From positions 1-64,000 of the forward strand of contig NZ_FOBG01000003.1 of assembly GCF_900109645.1 (NCBI RefSeq): 64,000 bases of DNA, given 5' to 3'. This document shows positions 33,263 to 42,757 of the stretch, in pieces. Positions within the stretch are counted from its first letter, which is position 1. Every line of letters begins with the position of its first letter. Origin of the DNA: Duganella sp. CF402. Lineage in GTDB: Bacteria > Pseudomonadota > Gammaproteobacteria > Burkholderiales > Burkholderiaceae_D. A program made the position numbers and the translations under genes. The notes beneath the pieces were generated by a model. The model was not told where the DNA came from. It did no database searches and saw only the letters and a list, made by a program, of their open reading frames with translations.

Positions 33263-35221
33263 ATGAAACTGAATTGCATGCTGCTCGCTTTCGCGGCTAC
33301 CGCCAGCGCATCGGCGGCCGACACCACGAACGTCCCGGTTGAAAAATTTTTCGGCAAGCCAGCCTTGACCGGCGCCCATATGTCGCCCGATGGCCGCAAC
33401 GTTGCGCTGCGCATGCTGTCGCCGGCAGGGCGCAGCATGCTGAACGTGGTCGATACCGAGACGCGCACGCAGAAAGTGGTCGCCAACTTCGGCAACGCCG
33501 ACGTCAGCGTGTTTTACTGGCAGAGCGATACACAGCTGGTCTACACCGTCATCAATGTCGACCACGGCGGCAGCATCGGCAGCCCAGGCATGTATGCGGT
33601 GGACCGCGACGGCAAGGAATTCACACCGCTGTCGGCCACCATCGTGCGCCAGCGCTCCTTTGCCGACAGCGACTACAGCGACCGCAGCTACCTCGCCGCC
33701 CCCACCATCCACGGCTTCCCATACCGGAAAGCCCCATACATCTTCGTGATCGCGCGGACCGACGACAAGGAAGAACTGGTGCGCCTGAGCACGCGCGGCA
33801 GGGGCATGGCCTCGGTCAACGCACCGCACCAGACCTACCGCTGGCTGTCAGCGCCAGATGGGCAAGTCCGCATCGCCGTCGCCCGCCGCCAGGGCAAGGA
33901 CATCGTGTTCTATAAAGACGATGGCGGCTGGCGCGAACTGGCGTCGTTCAACCCGCAATCGGCAGAAGCCTTCCAGCCCCTGTTGTACGTGGACGGCCGC
34001 CTGTACGTGCGGGCCTACAATGGAAAAAACGAATCCTCCATCTACCGCTATGACCTGGCGAAGAACGCGATTGAATCCACGCCGCTCATCACCGTGCCCG
34101 GCTTCGACGCCGACGGCTACTTCATCGTGGACGACAGCAAGCTGCTGGGATTCCGCGTCAACACCGACTCCGAAAACACGGTCTGGTTCGACCCGGCGAT
34201 GAAATCCATGCAGGATGAAATAGACGCCCTGCTGCCCGGTGCCATCAACACGCTCTCCATCGGCGCGCACAGCGAAACGCCGCATGTGCTGATCGATGCC
34301 CACAGCGACACGCAGAACCACGACTACCTCTTGTACAACCGAGACAGCAAGAAGCTGCTGCGCCTCGGCGCCTCCCATCCCGGCATCGACAGCAGTCAGA
34401 TGGCGCCCATGTTCATGAAGCGCTATCCGGCGCGCGACGGCTTGCAGATTCCGGTCTACGTCACCAAGCCGGCAGCGGCGTCCGGAAATCCGCTCCCCAC
34501 CGTGGTGCTGGTGAGCGATCCGCAATGGCAACGCGGCGGCAATTGGGAATGGAACGCGGAAGTGCAATTCCTTGCGTCGCGCGGCTACACCGTGCTGCAA
34601 CCGCAGCCGCGCGGCACGCCGGGCTTCGGCCGCGCGCATGAAGCGGCGGGCGCAAAACAATGGGGACTGGCGATACAGGACGACATTGCGGACGCAGTGA
34701 AGTGGGCGGCGGCGCAGGGCTACACCGACCCGGCGCGCGTCTGCATCGCCGGCGCAGGCTATGGCGGCTACGCGGCAATGATGGGACTGATCCGTGATCC
34801 CGGCGTGTTCAAATGCGGCATCAGCTGGTCCGGCATCACCGACATTGATGCCATGTTCCGCCGCGACTGGAACGACATGGCGGAACCGAAGGCGTTGGCG
34901 CAACTGCGCGAGATCGTCGGCGATCCCAAACTGGACGCGGCGCAGTTCAAGGCCACCTCGCCGCTGCACAATGCCGCGCGCATTAAACAGCCGGTGCTGC
35001 TCGCCTACGGCAAGGAAGACAGCCGCGTGCCGTTCAGCGACGGCCGCAAGTTCTACGAGGCGCTATCCGCCACCAATCCAAATGTGGAATGGCGCGAATA
35101 CACACCCAGCGTGGAAGACTGGAAAACGCAGGGCAACCGCATCGACCTGTGGAAGCGCATCGAGGCCTTCCTCGCTAAAAACATCGGTGCCGCAGTGACG
35201 CCAACTACACCTGGTTCTTGA
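33263..35221 (+). CDS. S9 family peptidase homologue, probably inactive
   Basis: Secreted prolyl-oligopeptidase-like protein of 652 residues. It has a signal peptide (ending ATASASAAD), an N-terminal beta-propeller (about 25-390) and a C-terminal alpha/beta-hydrolase domain. The nucleophile elbow normally reads GxSYGGY; here it is GAGYGGYAAMMG, with Gly499 in the place of Ser. The acid residue is kept (Asp586 in GKEDSRVPF). The usual His before the NRxDxW motif aligns with Glu618 (SVEDWKTQGNRIDLW). The fold therefore looks intact, but Ser and His appear lost. The start could be two codons upstream. It converges with the oxidoreductase gene, overlapping it by 17 bp. Confidence 0.87.
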   Translation: MKLNCMLLAFAATASASAADTTNVPVEKFFGKPALTGAHMSPDGRNVALRMLSPAGRSMLNVVDTETRTQKVVANFGNADVSVFYWQSDTQLVYTVINVDHGGSIGSPGMYAVDRDGKEFTPLSATIVRQRSFADSDYSDRSYLAAPTIHGFPYRKAPYIFVIARTDDKEELVRLSTRGRGMASVNAPHQTYRWLSAPDGQVRIAVARRQGKDIVFYKDDGGWRELASFNPQSAEAFQPLLYVDGRLYVRAYNGKNESSIYRYDLAKNAIESTPLITVPGFDADGYFIVDDSKLLGFRVNTDSENTVWFDPAMKSMQDEIDALLPGAINTLSIGAHSETPHVLIDAHSDTQNHDYLLYNRDSKKLLRLGASHPGIDSSQMAPMFMKRYPARDGLQIPVYVTKPAAASGNPLPTVVLVSDPQWQRGGNWEWNAEVQFLASRGYTVLQPQPRGTPGFGRAHEAAGAKQWGLAIQDDIADAVKWAAAQGYTDPARVCIAGAGYGGYAAMMGLIRDPGVFKCGISWSGITDIDAMFRRDWNDMAEPKALAQLREIVGDPKLDAAQFKATSPLHNAARIKQPVLLAYGKEDSRVPFSDGRKFYEALSATNPNVEWREYTPSVEDWKTQGNRIDLWKRIEAFLAKNIGAAVTPTTPGS

Positions 35222-37634
35222 AGAACTTCTCCGGCGAGATGCGGATGGCGGCGCCGGTCGGGCAGGCGCGCACGCAGGACGGGCCGCCTTTCAGGTCCTT
35301 GCACAAGTCGCACTTGACGGCCTTCTTCTGCACCGCTGGATCGTAGTCGGCCTGGCGCTCGCCCGGCGTGGCGCCAAGGCCGAATAGCAGCCATGACAGG
35401 CCACCGCCGCGCTTAGGCGGCTTGTCCACCGCCATCTGGATCACGCCATACGGGCAATTGCGCTCGCAGTTGCCGCAGCCGATGCAGGCGTCGCTGATGA
35501 ACACTTCCCCTTGCAGCGAACGGCCGATGGCGTCCGGCGGGCAGTCCTTCATGCAGTGCGGGTTCTCGCAGTGGCGGCACGCGGTCGGCAGGTGGATGTT
35601 GGCGAAGGTCGGGCCCAACGCGCGTTTTAAACGTGACGTCCCATTGTGCGTTTCAGCGCATGCGGTCTCGCAGTTATTACACTGGATGCACATGGTCTCG
35701 TTGATCAGCAAAACGTCCGACGCCTCGCCCACGCCCTGCCCCAGCAGGAACTGCATCAAGTCGCCGTCGCGGCTCTTGGTGTGTTCGAGCAGGACGTTTT
35801 GCTCGGTGCGAGAAATCACCTGATCCTCGACCGACTTGCGCCAGCTCGGATTGGCGATCAGCTGGTCGCGCACCGTTTCCGCATCCAGCACCAGCGCTTC
35901 TGTCAATACCGTGGCGGTCACCGTGGCGCTGCGCGGCGCATCGCGCAGCAGCGCCATCTCGCCGACGTAGTTACCGGCGGCCACATACGACAGGATGCGT
36001 TCACCGCCGCGCGCTTCATCCTTGCGCGACACCGTCACCGAACCGCGCCGGATCAGATACATGCCGTCGGCCGGATCGCCTTCCTTGAACAGGTGCTGCT
36101 TGGCCTCGAAGCGCTTGACCGTGACGCCGCCCGCCACCAGCGCGTCGATGGCGGTGCGCGACAGCATATTCCCGAGGTAGTTGTAGATCGCGTTGCGCAC
36201 GAAGACCATGTCCATGCGCTTGCGCACATCGTCCACCGATGCGATCAGCTTCAACATGGTGCGGCGCGGCGTTTCCATCAGTACGCAGTGTTCACCGGCG
36301 CGGATGGTGGCGGAACGGCGGCGGCCCGAGATCAGGCCCATTTCGCCGAAGTACTGGCCCTTATCGAGCTTGATCTGGCGCACCTTGCCATCGCTGCCGG
36401 CCAGCTCGATCTCCACCGTACCTTCCAGGATCGAATAGAAGGTGTTGGTGTAGTCGAACTTGCGGAAGATGATGTCGCCCTTGCGCGGCGTGAGCAGCGT
36501 CGATTCGAGCATGAATTCGCGCAGCTGCAGCGTGGTGACTTGGCTGAACAACGGCACGCTGGCCTTGATCTCCTCGATCACTTTCGAGACCTGCGCGCCC
36601 GGACGCCACGGCACCAGTTTCTCGCGCAGCAGCGCTTCGTCGGCCGGCTGCACCGGCTTGCCGACGATGGTCTGCACCACCTCGTAGCCCTGGTTCATGG
36701 CCTGCTTGATCAGCGGGTAGCCGCCCAGCGCGCCGACGATGTACAGGCCCGGCACATTGGATTCATACGTATCCGACAGCGCCGGCGTGGACGCCGGATT
36801 CGCATTCGGGAACACCACGCCGAAGCTCTCAATCAGCTTGCGCGGCGGCGTTGCGCCCAGACGCGCGATCACGCGATGCGCGTGCACCCATTCCTCGCCG
36901 TGCTTGCCGTTGAAGATGAAATTCAGCGGCGTATCGCTACCCGGCTCGATGTACTTGGTGGAGGCGCTGTAGCGCACCTTGATCTTGCCGCTCTTTTCCG
37001 CCGCTGTGATCAGTACGCGGTTACCCTCTTTACAGGTGGCGAATTCCTCCTGGCGGTTCAGGATGTAGACCGTGTTCTTCTCGGCCAGCGCCAGCGCATT
37101 CTCGATACCGGCATCGCCGGCGCCGACCACCACGATGGTCTCGCCCTCGTATTCGTCCGGATCGGACAGCGTGTACTGCACCTGCGGCAGGTCTTCGCCC
37201 GGCACGCCCAGCTTGCGGATATTCCCTTGCAGGCCAATGGCCAGGATCACCGCCTTCGATTTCCACGTGCGCGCGCCGGTACCGTTGCCTTGCGTGGTCA
37301 GCGTGAAGATGCCGGTATCGGCGTCGCGCACGATGGCCGTTACGCGCTGGTCGTGTTGAACGTTGACGCCTTGCTGCTTCATCTCCTCGTTCCACACCGA
37401 GAGCACCGCCTCGCGCTTGCCGACGCTGAAACCAAGGTCGCTGCGCAGCGGCAGGATGCCCGGTTCGGCCATCACGTGCTTGCCCTTCTGGTACTGGTAG
37501 ATGGTGTCCGACAAATGCGGCTGCGCTTCCAGCAGCACGTGGCGCACGCCCAGCGCCTTGGCGCGGGCGGCGGCGGAGAGGCCGGCCGGCCCGGAGCCGA
37601 CGATAACGATCTCGTACAGTTCAGTAGCGTCCAT
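35205..37634 (-). CDS. FAD oxidoreductase with two cNMP-binding and four [4Fe-4S] domains
   Basis: Large cytoplasmic fusion of 809 residues with no signal peptide. A thioredoxin-reductase-like FAD/NAD(P)H part spans about 1-320: the FAD fold IVIVGSGPAGLSAAARAKALG and the pyridine-nucleotide fold IVVVGAGDAGIENALALAEK. Two cyclic-nucleotide-binding domains follow (about 370-485 with KGQYFGEMGLISGRRRSATI, and 505-605 with AGNYVGEMALLRDAPRSATV). The C-terminus (about 640-800) is DmsB/NrfC-like with four Cys clusters: CIQCNNCETAC, CRHCENPHCMKDCPP, CIGCGNCERNCPYG and CDLCKDLKGGPSCVRACPTG. It is the last gene of the multi-heme operon and would pass electrons between NAD(P)H and the membrane part, possibly gated by a nucleotide signal. 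Confidence 0.87.
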   Translation of the reverse strand: MDATELYEIVIVGSGPAGLSAAARAKALGVRHVLLEAQPHLSDTIYQYQKGKHVMAEPGILPLRSDLGFSVGKREAVLSVWNEEMKQQGVNVQHDQRVTAIVRDADTGIFTLTTQGNGTGARTWKSKAVILAIGLQGNIRKLGVPGEDLPQVQYTLSDPDEYEGETIVVVGAGDAGIENALALAEKNTVYILNRQEEFATCKEGNRVLITAAEKSGKIKVRYSASTKYIEPGSDTPLNFIFNGKHGEEWVHAHRVIARLGATPPRKLIESFGVVFPNANPASTPALSDTYESNVPGLYIVGALGGYPLIKQAMNQGYEVVQTIVGKPVQPADEALLREKLVPWRPGAQVSKVIEEIKASVPLFSQVTTLQLREFMLESTLLTPRKGDIIFRKFDYTNTFYSILEGTVEIELAGSDGKVRQIKLDKGQYFGEMGLISGRRRSATIRAGEHCVLMETPRRTMLKLIASVDDVRKRMDMVFVRNAIYNYLGNMLSRTAIDALVAGGVTVKRFEAKQHLFKEGDPADGMYLIRRGSVTVSRKDEARGGERILSYVAAGNYVGEMALLRDAPRSATVTATVLTEALVLDAETVRDQLIANPSWRKSVEDQVISRTEQNVLLEHTKSRDGDLMQFLLGQGVGEASDVLLINETMCIQCNNCETACAETHNGTSRLKRALGPTFANIHLPTACRHCENPHCMKDCPPDAIGRSLQGEVFISDACIGCGNCERNCPYGVIQMAVDKPPKRGGGLSWLLFGLGATPGERQADYDPAVQKKAVKCDLCKDLKGGPSCVRACPTGAAIRISPEKFFKNQV

Positions 37635-37636
37635 GA

Positions 37637-38998
37637 TTAATTCGCCTGCGGTGAAATGGTGCGCGACAGGCCTTGCAGGCCGTTCGCAAAGACGTCCGGC
37701 TTGAACGCGTCCTCATTGGCCAGCGACACGCGCAGCGCCGCCAGCTTGCGGTTCATCTCGGCCACGCCGGCAGCGCCGCCCAGCGCGCCCTGCTTGGCCA
37801 GCGATGACGACAGGCTGGAGATGGCCATGTAGGCCTGCTCGGCGCCGGCGTAGTCGGAATACTGTTGGCGTTTGGCCTCATCGATCAAACCTGCCAGCAC
37901 GGCGCGCTGCATCAGCGGCGTAAAGCGCTGCTGTTCCAGTTTGTCGATGTAGCGCTGGATGGTGGCCGACAAGGCCGACGCCAGCGCCAGCGGATCGGCG
38001 CTGCGGCCGGCCACGCCGCTGGCGGTATTGCCCGCCACCGCCTGGTGCAACTGCGTGACTTGGGCGCTGAAGGCATTCGCGCCAGCAGGATCTGTGGCGC
38101 GCACGATCGCGCGCAGCATCAGCAGGTTGCTGTCGTTGAGACGCATGCGGCCCGGTCCCACGCCGAGGCGCGGGGTCCACTTCTTCTCGCTCATCGGGTG
38201 ATGGCAGGCGTGGCAATCGAACAGCGCCAGTTCCGGGAACAGGCCGTCGCGCCCGCGCTTAGGATCGGCCAGCGCATCCAGCTGGTTCTTGGAAGCCAGC
38301 GCCTGGCCGATGGCCCACAGACGCACGCTGTCGTAATCACCCTTGCGCTGGCGCCAGTCATCATCGACCTTGTAGTGTGCAGGGGCCAGCTGGGCGAAGG
38401 TATCCAGCTCAAAGCTCAAACGCGGATGGCCCGCGCCCATAATGCGGTGCGAGACGAAGCGGCTGCTGTCGCCCACGTGGCAAGACAGGCACAACTTCGC
38501 CTGCTCCACCGGCTTCTCGGTCGGATACATGCCCTTGGCGACATTGTCCGCGTGCGTGGCGCCGGGAGCGGTGTGCGAGCGGATCCACTTGTCGGCCGGG
38601 CCGTGGCAGGCCTCGCAGCCCACGCCATCGGTCACCATGTGACGCTCGCCGCGCAGCGACGGCGCAGGGTTGTGCGCGTGGCAGTCCAGGCATTCCTGCG
38701 CATTCTCCGCGCCCTGCTTGAGACCCAGCTTGGCGGCGATGGAGCGCGATTGCGCGTTCAGCAGCACGGCGTAAGCCTTGGCGTGCTTGTCCAGCCGCAG
38801 CCAGGTGGTGTACTCATTTTGCTGCACGCTGGAGCCAGTCCAAGGCGCCACCGCACCGTGGCAGGTGCTGCTGGCGCAATTGACCGTACCGACCGACTGG
38901 TGCGGCGACGCATTCGGCAGCACCGGCGAGGTCGACGAGCTGGCGGCCAGCACCAGCCCACAGGCCAGCATCAGGCAGGCGGACAGCATCCTTTTCAT
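37637..38998 (-). CDS. Pentaheme c-type cytochrome (cytochrome c554-like)
   Basis: Exported protein of 453 residues with an N-terminal signal peptide. Four standard heme-binding motifs are seen: CLDCH, CEACH, CLSCH and CHACH. A fifth, unusual CX4CH site is at residues 41-47 (CASSTCH). The layout resembles the cytochrome c554 family of periplasmic electron carriers. The C-terminal third (about 290-450) is helical and heme-free. It lies 2 bp from the FAD oxidoreductase gene and overlaps the decaheme-LVIVD gene by 4 bp. A shuttle between inner- and outer-membrane parts is the simplest role. Confidence 0.85.
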   Translation of the reverse strand: MKRMLSACLMLACGLVLAASSSTSPVLPNASPHQSVGTVNCASSTCHGAVAPWTGSSVQQNEYTTWLRLDKHAKAYAVLLNAQSRSIAAKLGLKQGAENAQECLDCHAHNPAPSLRGERHMVTDGVGCEACHGPADKWIRSHTAPGATHADNVAKGMYPTEKPVEQAKLCLSCHVGDSSRFVSHRIMGAGHPRLSFELDTFAQLAPAHYKVDDDWRQRKGDYDSVRLWAIGQALASKNQLDALADPKRGRDGLFPELALFDCHACHHPMSEKKWTPRLGVGPGRMRLNDSNLLMLRAIVRATDPAGANAFSAQVTQLHQAVAGNTASGVAGRSADPLALASALSATIQRYIDKLEQQRFTPLMQRAVLAGLIDEAKRQQYSDYAGAEQAYMAISSLSSSLAKQGALGGAAGVAEMNRKLAALRVSLANEDAFKPDVFANGLQGLSRTISPQAN

Positions 38999-41900
38999 TT
39001 CTTTCCTTTCTGCGCGCGCGGCACGTAATCGCCCGGCACGCCCTGATCGCTCACAGTCCAGATTTGCGAATCAGGCTTTAAATACAGTTTAGCCATTTCT
39101 GCGGCATTGAACGGACGCGAACCGATACGGCCGAATACCGCGATCTGGCCGCCCGTTTCATCCACCGCGCGGTCGCGGTCCAGCCCCTTGGACAGGGCCA
39201 GCGCCGGGGTGCGGGTGCGGCTCCACGCGATCAGCTGCGGCTTCGGCTCCGGCGAGAAGCCATAGAAGCGCGGCTGCGTGTCGGGCGCCGTCAGTTGCAA
39301 TACCTTCAACCCATTGGCGCCGTCGGCCACGTAGCCGAACAGCGAAGCATTGGTCGAACCGACAATGATGTCTCTTGCATCATTCAACTGGCCGTCCGCA
39401 TCGAACATCTGGTACACCTTCGGCTCCGCCGGTTTTTCCACATCGATGATGGCCAGGCCTTGCTTGCCAGCCGCGACGTAGGCGTACGTGCGCGCCACAT
39501 ACACTTTGCGCGCATCGGCCAGCGCCACGCGGCCCGGCAGCAGCGCCGGTTTGGCCGGCAGCGTCACGTCGATCACGCGCAGGCCGCTCTTGTCGGTGAC
39601 GAACAGGTAGCGGAATTGCAGCGCCGAGGCGCGTGCGCCGTCCAGCGCCACAGTCGCCAGATGGCGCGGCTTCAACGGATCATTCAGATCGACGATCACC
39701 ATGCCGGCATCGGCGGCGATGTAGGCGATATGCCCGCCCAGCACGATGTGCTGCGCGCCGTTCAGCAAGCCGTTCGGATTCCAGGTCAGCGCGCGGTTGA
39801 GGAAGTTGTTGCGCGCCTCGCCGTCGGCCAGCGTGTCCACGTTCACCAGAATCAGGCCCTCTTGCGAGTCGCTGATGGCGGCGTAGTGGTAAATCGGATG
39901 GAAGGCCTGCTCCTGATTCGTCACGCGCATCAAATCGCCCTGATTGCGGGTCGGCGCGATCGGCTGGTTGGTCGGCAGCGCCATGCAGGTGGCGTACTTC
40001 GACGGCACTTGCGTGTTCTGGCCCAGCGGCGAATACGGCGCCGTGACGATGCGCTGCGACACGCCCTTGTTGGCGATGCTGGCCACGTCATACACGCGCA
40101 AGCCGCCCTTGCCTTCCGCCGTGAACAGGTATTCGCCGCGCAGTTGCAGGCAGTTAGCCGCGCCCTCGGTCGGATGCGCGTGCGTTTCGGTCAACTCCAT
40201 CTTGCGCGCCTTGTGCTGCTCGAACCAGTCCGGGTAAGCGTAGCGCTGCAGGTAGCTGCCCTTCACCGCCTGCGGCTCGTCCCACTCGGTGACGGTGGCC
40301 GCTTCCACGTGGCCGGCCTCGCCGATCCACGCGTTGTAGCCGACGAAGTTGACGAAGTTGGTCCCTTGCAGCAGCAACTGCGCCATGATGGCGTTGTTGT
40401 CGTTGTTCTTCGAGACGTGGCAATCGGAGCAGGTCTTGGTCTCTTCCTTGCGCTCGGTGTGCGGATAGTGCGGCGCGAAAGCCTGCGACGAGAAGCCGCT
40501 GGAGGCAATCGGCGGCTGCTGGATGTAGATCTTCTCGCGGTTCGAGTTCACCGACGACAGCACCAGCGCGGAGCTGGAACGCACCGGCGTGATCTTCGAA
40601 CCTTTCACCGGGCCGGCCACGCCGAGCTGGAACATATCGTCGCGCGCCACTTGAGGATTGTACGAAGCGTAGTTGCGCGACTCGCCGCCCTCGTAGTGCA
40701 AACGCTCCGTTTTCCAGTTGGCCTGGATCGGCAAATGGCAACCGGCGCAGCTGGTGGTCCACGACAGGTGGCAGCTATGGCAGCTCATCTTGTCGTTGTC
40801 GTGCGCCAGCTTGCCGACGCCCGGTCCCCACTTGCCTTGCTGGCCTTCCGGCCCGGCGCTCATCAACTTGGCGCGCGCGGCTTTCTCGTTGTAGTGCGGG
40901 TTGGCCGGATTGACCGAATCCTTCACCAGACTGACTTCCCATTCTTTTTTCGGATCGGTAGCGGCGCGCTGGTACAAGCGGCCTTCGCGCCATTCGAAGC
41001 GCTGGCGGCCGTCCTGCGTTTTCAGCAGCGACATGTCCATGCCGCCCGGCTTGGCCGCAGGGCCGCTGGTGCGCAGGGTTGGATACTTGGTGGCGCTGCC
41101 GTGGCAGTCCACGCAGTCCACTTCAATCGCCGCCGCCACTTCGCCGTAAATGTGGCCGTTGCTGTGCGCATCCTGCGAGAAGTGGCAGTCCACGCACTGC
41201 ATGCCCTTCTCCATGTGGATGGAGGCAAGGTGCACGGTCTTCTTGAATTTATCCGGGTCGTTATCGTCGATGATATTGCCCTTGGCATCCAGCAGCGCGC
41301 CCTTGCGGTCACGCTTGTAGATGGCGCGGAAGTTCCAGCCGTGGCCGTGGTAGTCGGCGAACTGCGTGTCCTTCAGAGTCGGATTCAGGCTCGATACGTT
41401 CTTCAGGAATTCCGGATCGCTCCAGTTGCCGCGCGTGGCCGCTTCTTCCGGGTTGCGTGCCTGGATGGCGCGGATCTCGGCGTCGGTCGGATACTTCTGC
41501 TTCTTCGGCCACATGGACGGCGCATCCGATTCGTAGTCCCACATGGTGTAGCCGTAGAACGAGTTCACGAAAATGTTCGGCTGGTGCATATGGCAGGTCA
41601 TGCACTGCGACGATGGAATCGCGCGCGTGAATTCGTGCTTGATCGGATGGCCGGACTGGTTCTTCGGAATGGTCGGGTCGACGGTTTTGGTCATGCCGCT
41701 GTTTCCAGCCGACGCGTAAGGACCGGAGTGCAGCGGATCACGGTCGTTGGCGTAGATGGTGTGGCACGCGGTGCAACCGGAAGAACGATAGTCGCCCGGC
41801 TGCTCGTTCGTGCCGAGGAACCACAGGTGCGGGTCGTTCAGGCGCGTCTTGGTGATGTTGATGGCCGGGACGGCGATGCGGCCGCCGGTGCCGGGACCAC

Positions 41901-42756
41901 GGTTGGACTGGTGGATATCCGGGCGGCCCGGTTCATCCAGCTTTTGCAGCGTGCCGGAGCTGTTCGGCAAACCGATTTCAGGAAACGCGCTGCCGATTAC
42001 GCGGCCGCCGCGTTCGAACACGCGGAACACGTCGGCCGGTGCGATGGTCTCCCACGCAGGCAGCGGATACAGGCGGTCGAGAATGCCCTTGTGGACAAAC
42101 AGCTCGTTATCCACACGCAGCGGATTGACGATAGCCGCAGCCGCGCCTTCCGGCGTGTACGACTCGCCGAGGATATAGCGCTTGTACGGCAGGATGCCGT
42201 TGTTGTAGCTGGCGCCACCCCACAGCATGGCCGACGTGGCCATCAGGCTGCGTTCCTGCGCCTGGATGATCGGCAGGTGGCAGGCGCCGCATGCATCGCG
42301 CGCTACGCGCAAATCGCCAGGATTGATGAAGCGGATGTAGGCCGGGTGCTCCTTATTCAGCTTGGCGTAGGAACCTTGCGGATTGGCGGACGACGGATGC
42401 TGCCAGTACTTCTCGTCGCGCGGCAGGATGTGCGCCGCATCCAGCGCCGAGCGGTAGGCCGGGCTTTCCGGCTTGCCCTCGCCGACCACGGAAGCATTGC
42501 CGCCGTGGCAGTCGGTACAGCCCAGCACCACGCCGGGATTGGCGTGCATGGTGTGGCGGTCGGTGACGGTATGGCAGCTCAGGCATCCGGACGATTTGGC
42601 TTCGGCCTGCTTTTCGGTTTGCGCGGCGGGAGCGGCAGGCGCCATGATGTACTCGCGCAGGCTCAGGGCCGGGCCGGAATTGGCGCTCACCAGCGTGACC
42701 ACCGCTGCGGTCATCAGCAGCAGCGCCAGTGCGAGGATATGTTTGAACGCCTTCAT
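38995..42756 (-). CDS. Secreted decaheme cytochrome fused to LVIVD-repeat propeller
   Basis: Protein of 1253 residues with a Sec signal (MKAFKHILALALLLMTAA, cleaved near VSA). Residues about 50-770 hold ten CXXCH motifs: CLSCH, CTDCH, CGACH, CTACH, CMTCH, CVDCH twice, CHSCH, CAGCH and CSDCH. Residues about 870-1200 hold about six LVIVD-type beta-propeller repeats such as GMVIVDLNDPLKPRHLATV, GLRVIDVTLPAKPALL and GLAIIDVEKPAEPKVYQ. LVIVD repeats are surface-protein propellers. A cell-surface or extracellular electron-transfer terminus is likely. It lies between the beta-barrel gene and the pentaheme gene. Confidence 0.86.
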   Translation of the reverse strand: MKAFKHILALALLLMTAAVVTLVSANSGPALSLREYIMAPAAPAAQTEKQAEAKSSGCLSCHTVTDRHTMHANPGVVLGCTDCHGGNASVVGEGKPESPAYRSALDAAHILPRDEKYWQHPSSANPQGSYAKLNKEHPAYIRFINPGDLRVARDACGACHLPIIQAQERSLMATSAMLWGGASYNNGILPYKRYILGESYTPEGAAAAIVNPLRVDNELFVHKGILDRLYPLPAWETIAPADVFRVFERGGRVIGSAFPEIGLPNSSGTLQKLDEPGRPDIHQSNRGPGTGGRIAVPAINITKTRLNDPHLWFLGTNEQPGDYRSSGCTACHTIYANDRDPLHSGPYASAGNSGMTKTVDPTIPKNQSGHPIKHEFTRAIPSSQCMTCHMHQPNIFVNSFYGYTMWDYESDAPSMWPKKQKYPTDAEIRAIQARNPEEAATRGNWSDPEFLKNVSSLNPTLKDTQFADYHGHGWNFRAIYKRDRKGALLDAKGNIIDDNDPDKFKKTVHLASIHMEKGMQCVDCHFSQDAHSNGHIYGEVAAAIEVDCVDCHGSATKYPTLRTSGPAAKPGGMDMSLLKTQDGRQRFEWREGRLYQRAATDPKKEWEVSLVKDSVNPANPHYNEKAARAKLMSAGPEGQQGKWGPGVGKLAHDNDKMSCHSCHLSWTTSCAGCHLPIQANWKTERLHYEGGESRNYASYNPQVARDDMFQLGVAGPVKGSKITPVRSSSALVLSSVNSNREKIYIQQPPIASSGFSSQAFAPHYPHTERKEETKTCSDCHVSKNNDNNAIMAQLLLQGTNFVNFVGYNAWIGEAGHVEAATVTEWDEPQAVKGSYLQRYAYPDWFEQHKARKMELTETHAHPTEGAANCLQLRGEYLFTAEGKGGLRVYDVASIANKGVSQRIVTAPYSPLGQNTQVPSKYATCMALPTNQPIAPTRNQGDLMRVTNQEQAFHPIYHYAAISDSQEGLILVNVDTLADGEARNNFLNRALTWNPNGLLNGAQHIVLGGHIAYIAADAGMVIVDLNDPLKPRHLATVALDGARASALQFRYLFVTDKSGLRVIDVTLPAKPALLPGRVALADARKVYVARTYAYVAAGKQGLAIIDVEKPAEPKVYQMFDADGQLNDARDIIVGSTNASLFGYVADGANGLKVLQLTAPDTQPRFYGFSPEPKPQLIAWSRTRTPALALSKGLDRDRAVDETGGQIAVFGRIGSRPFNAAEMAKLYLKPDSQIWTVSDQGVPGDYVPRAQKGKK

Positions 42757-42757
42757 G

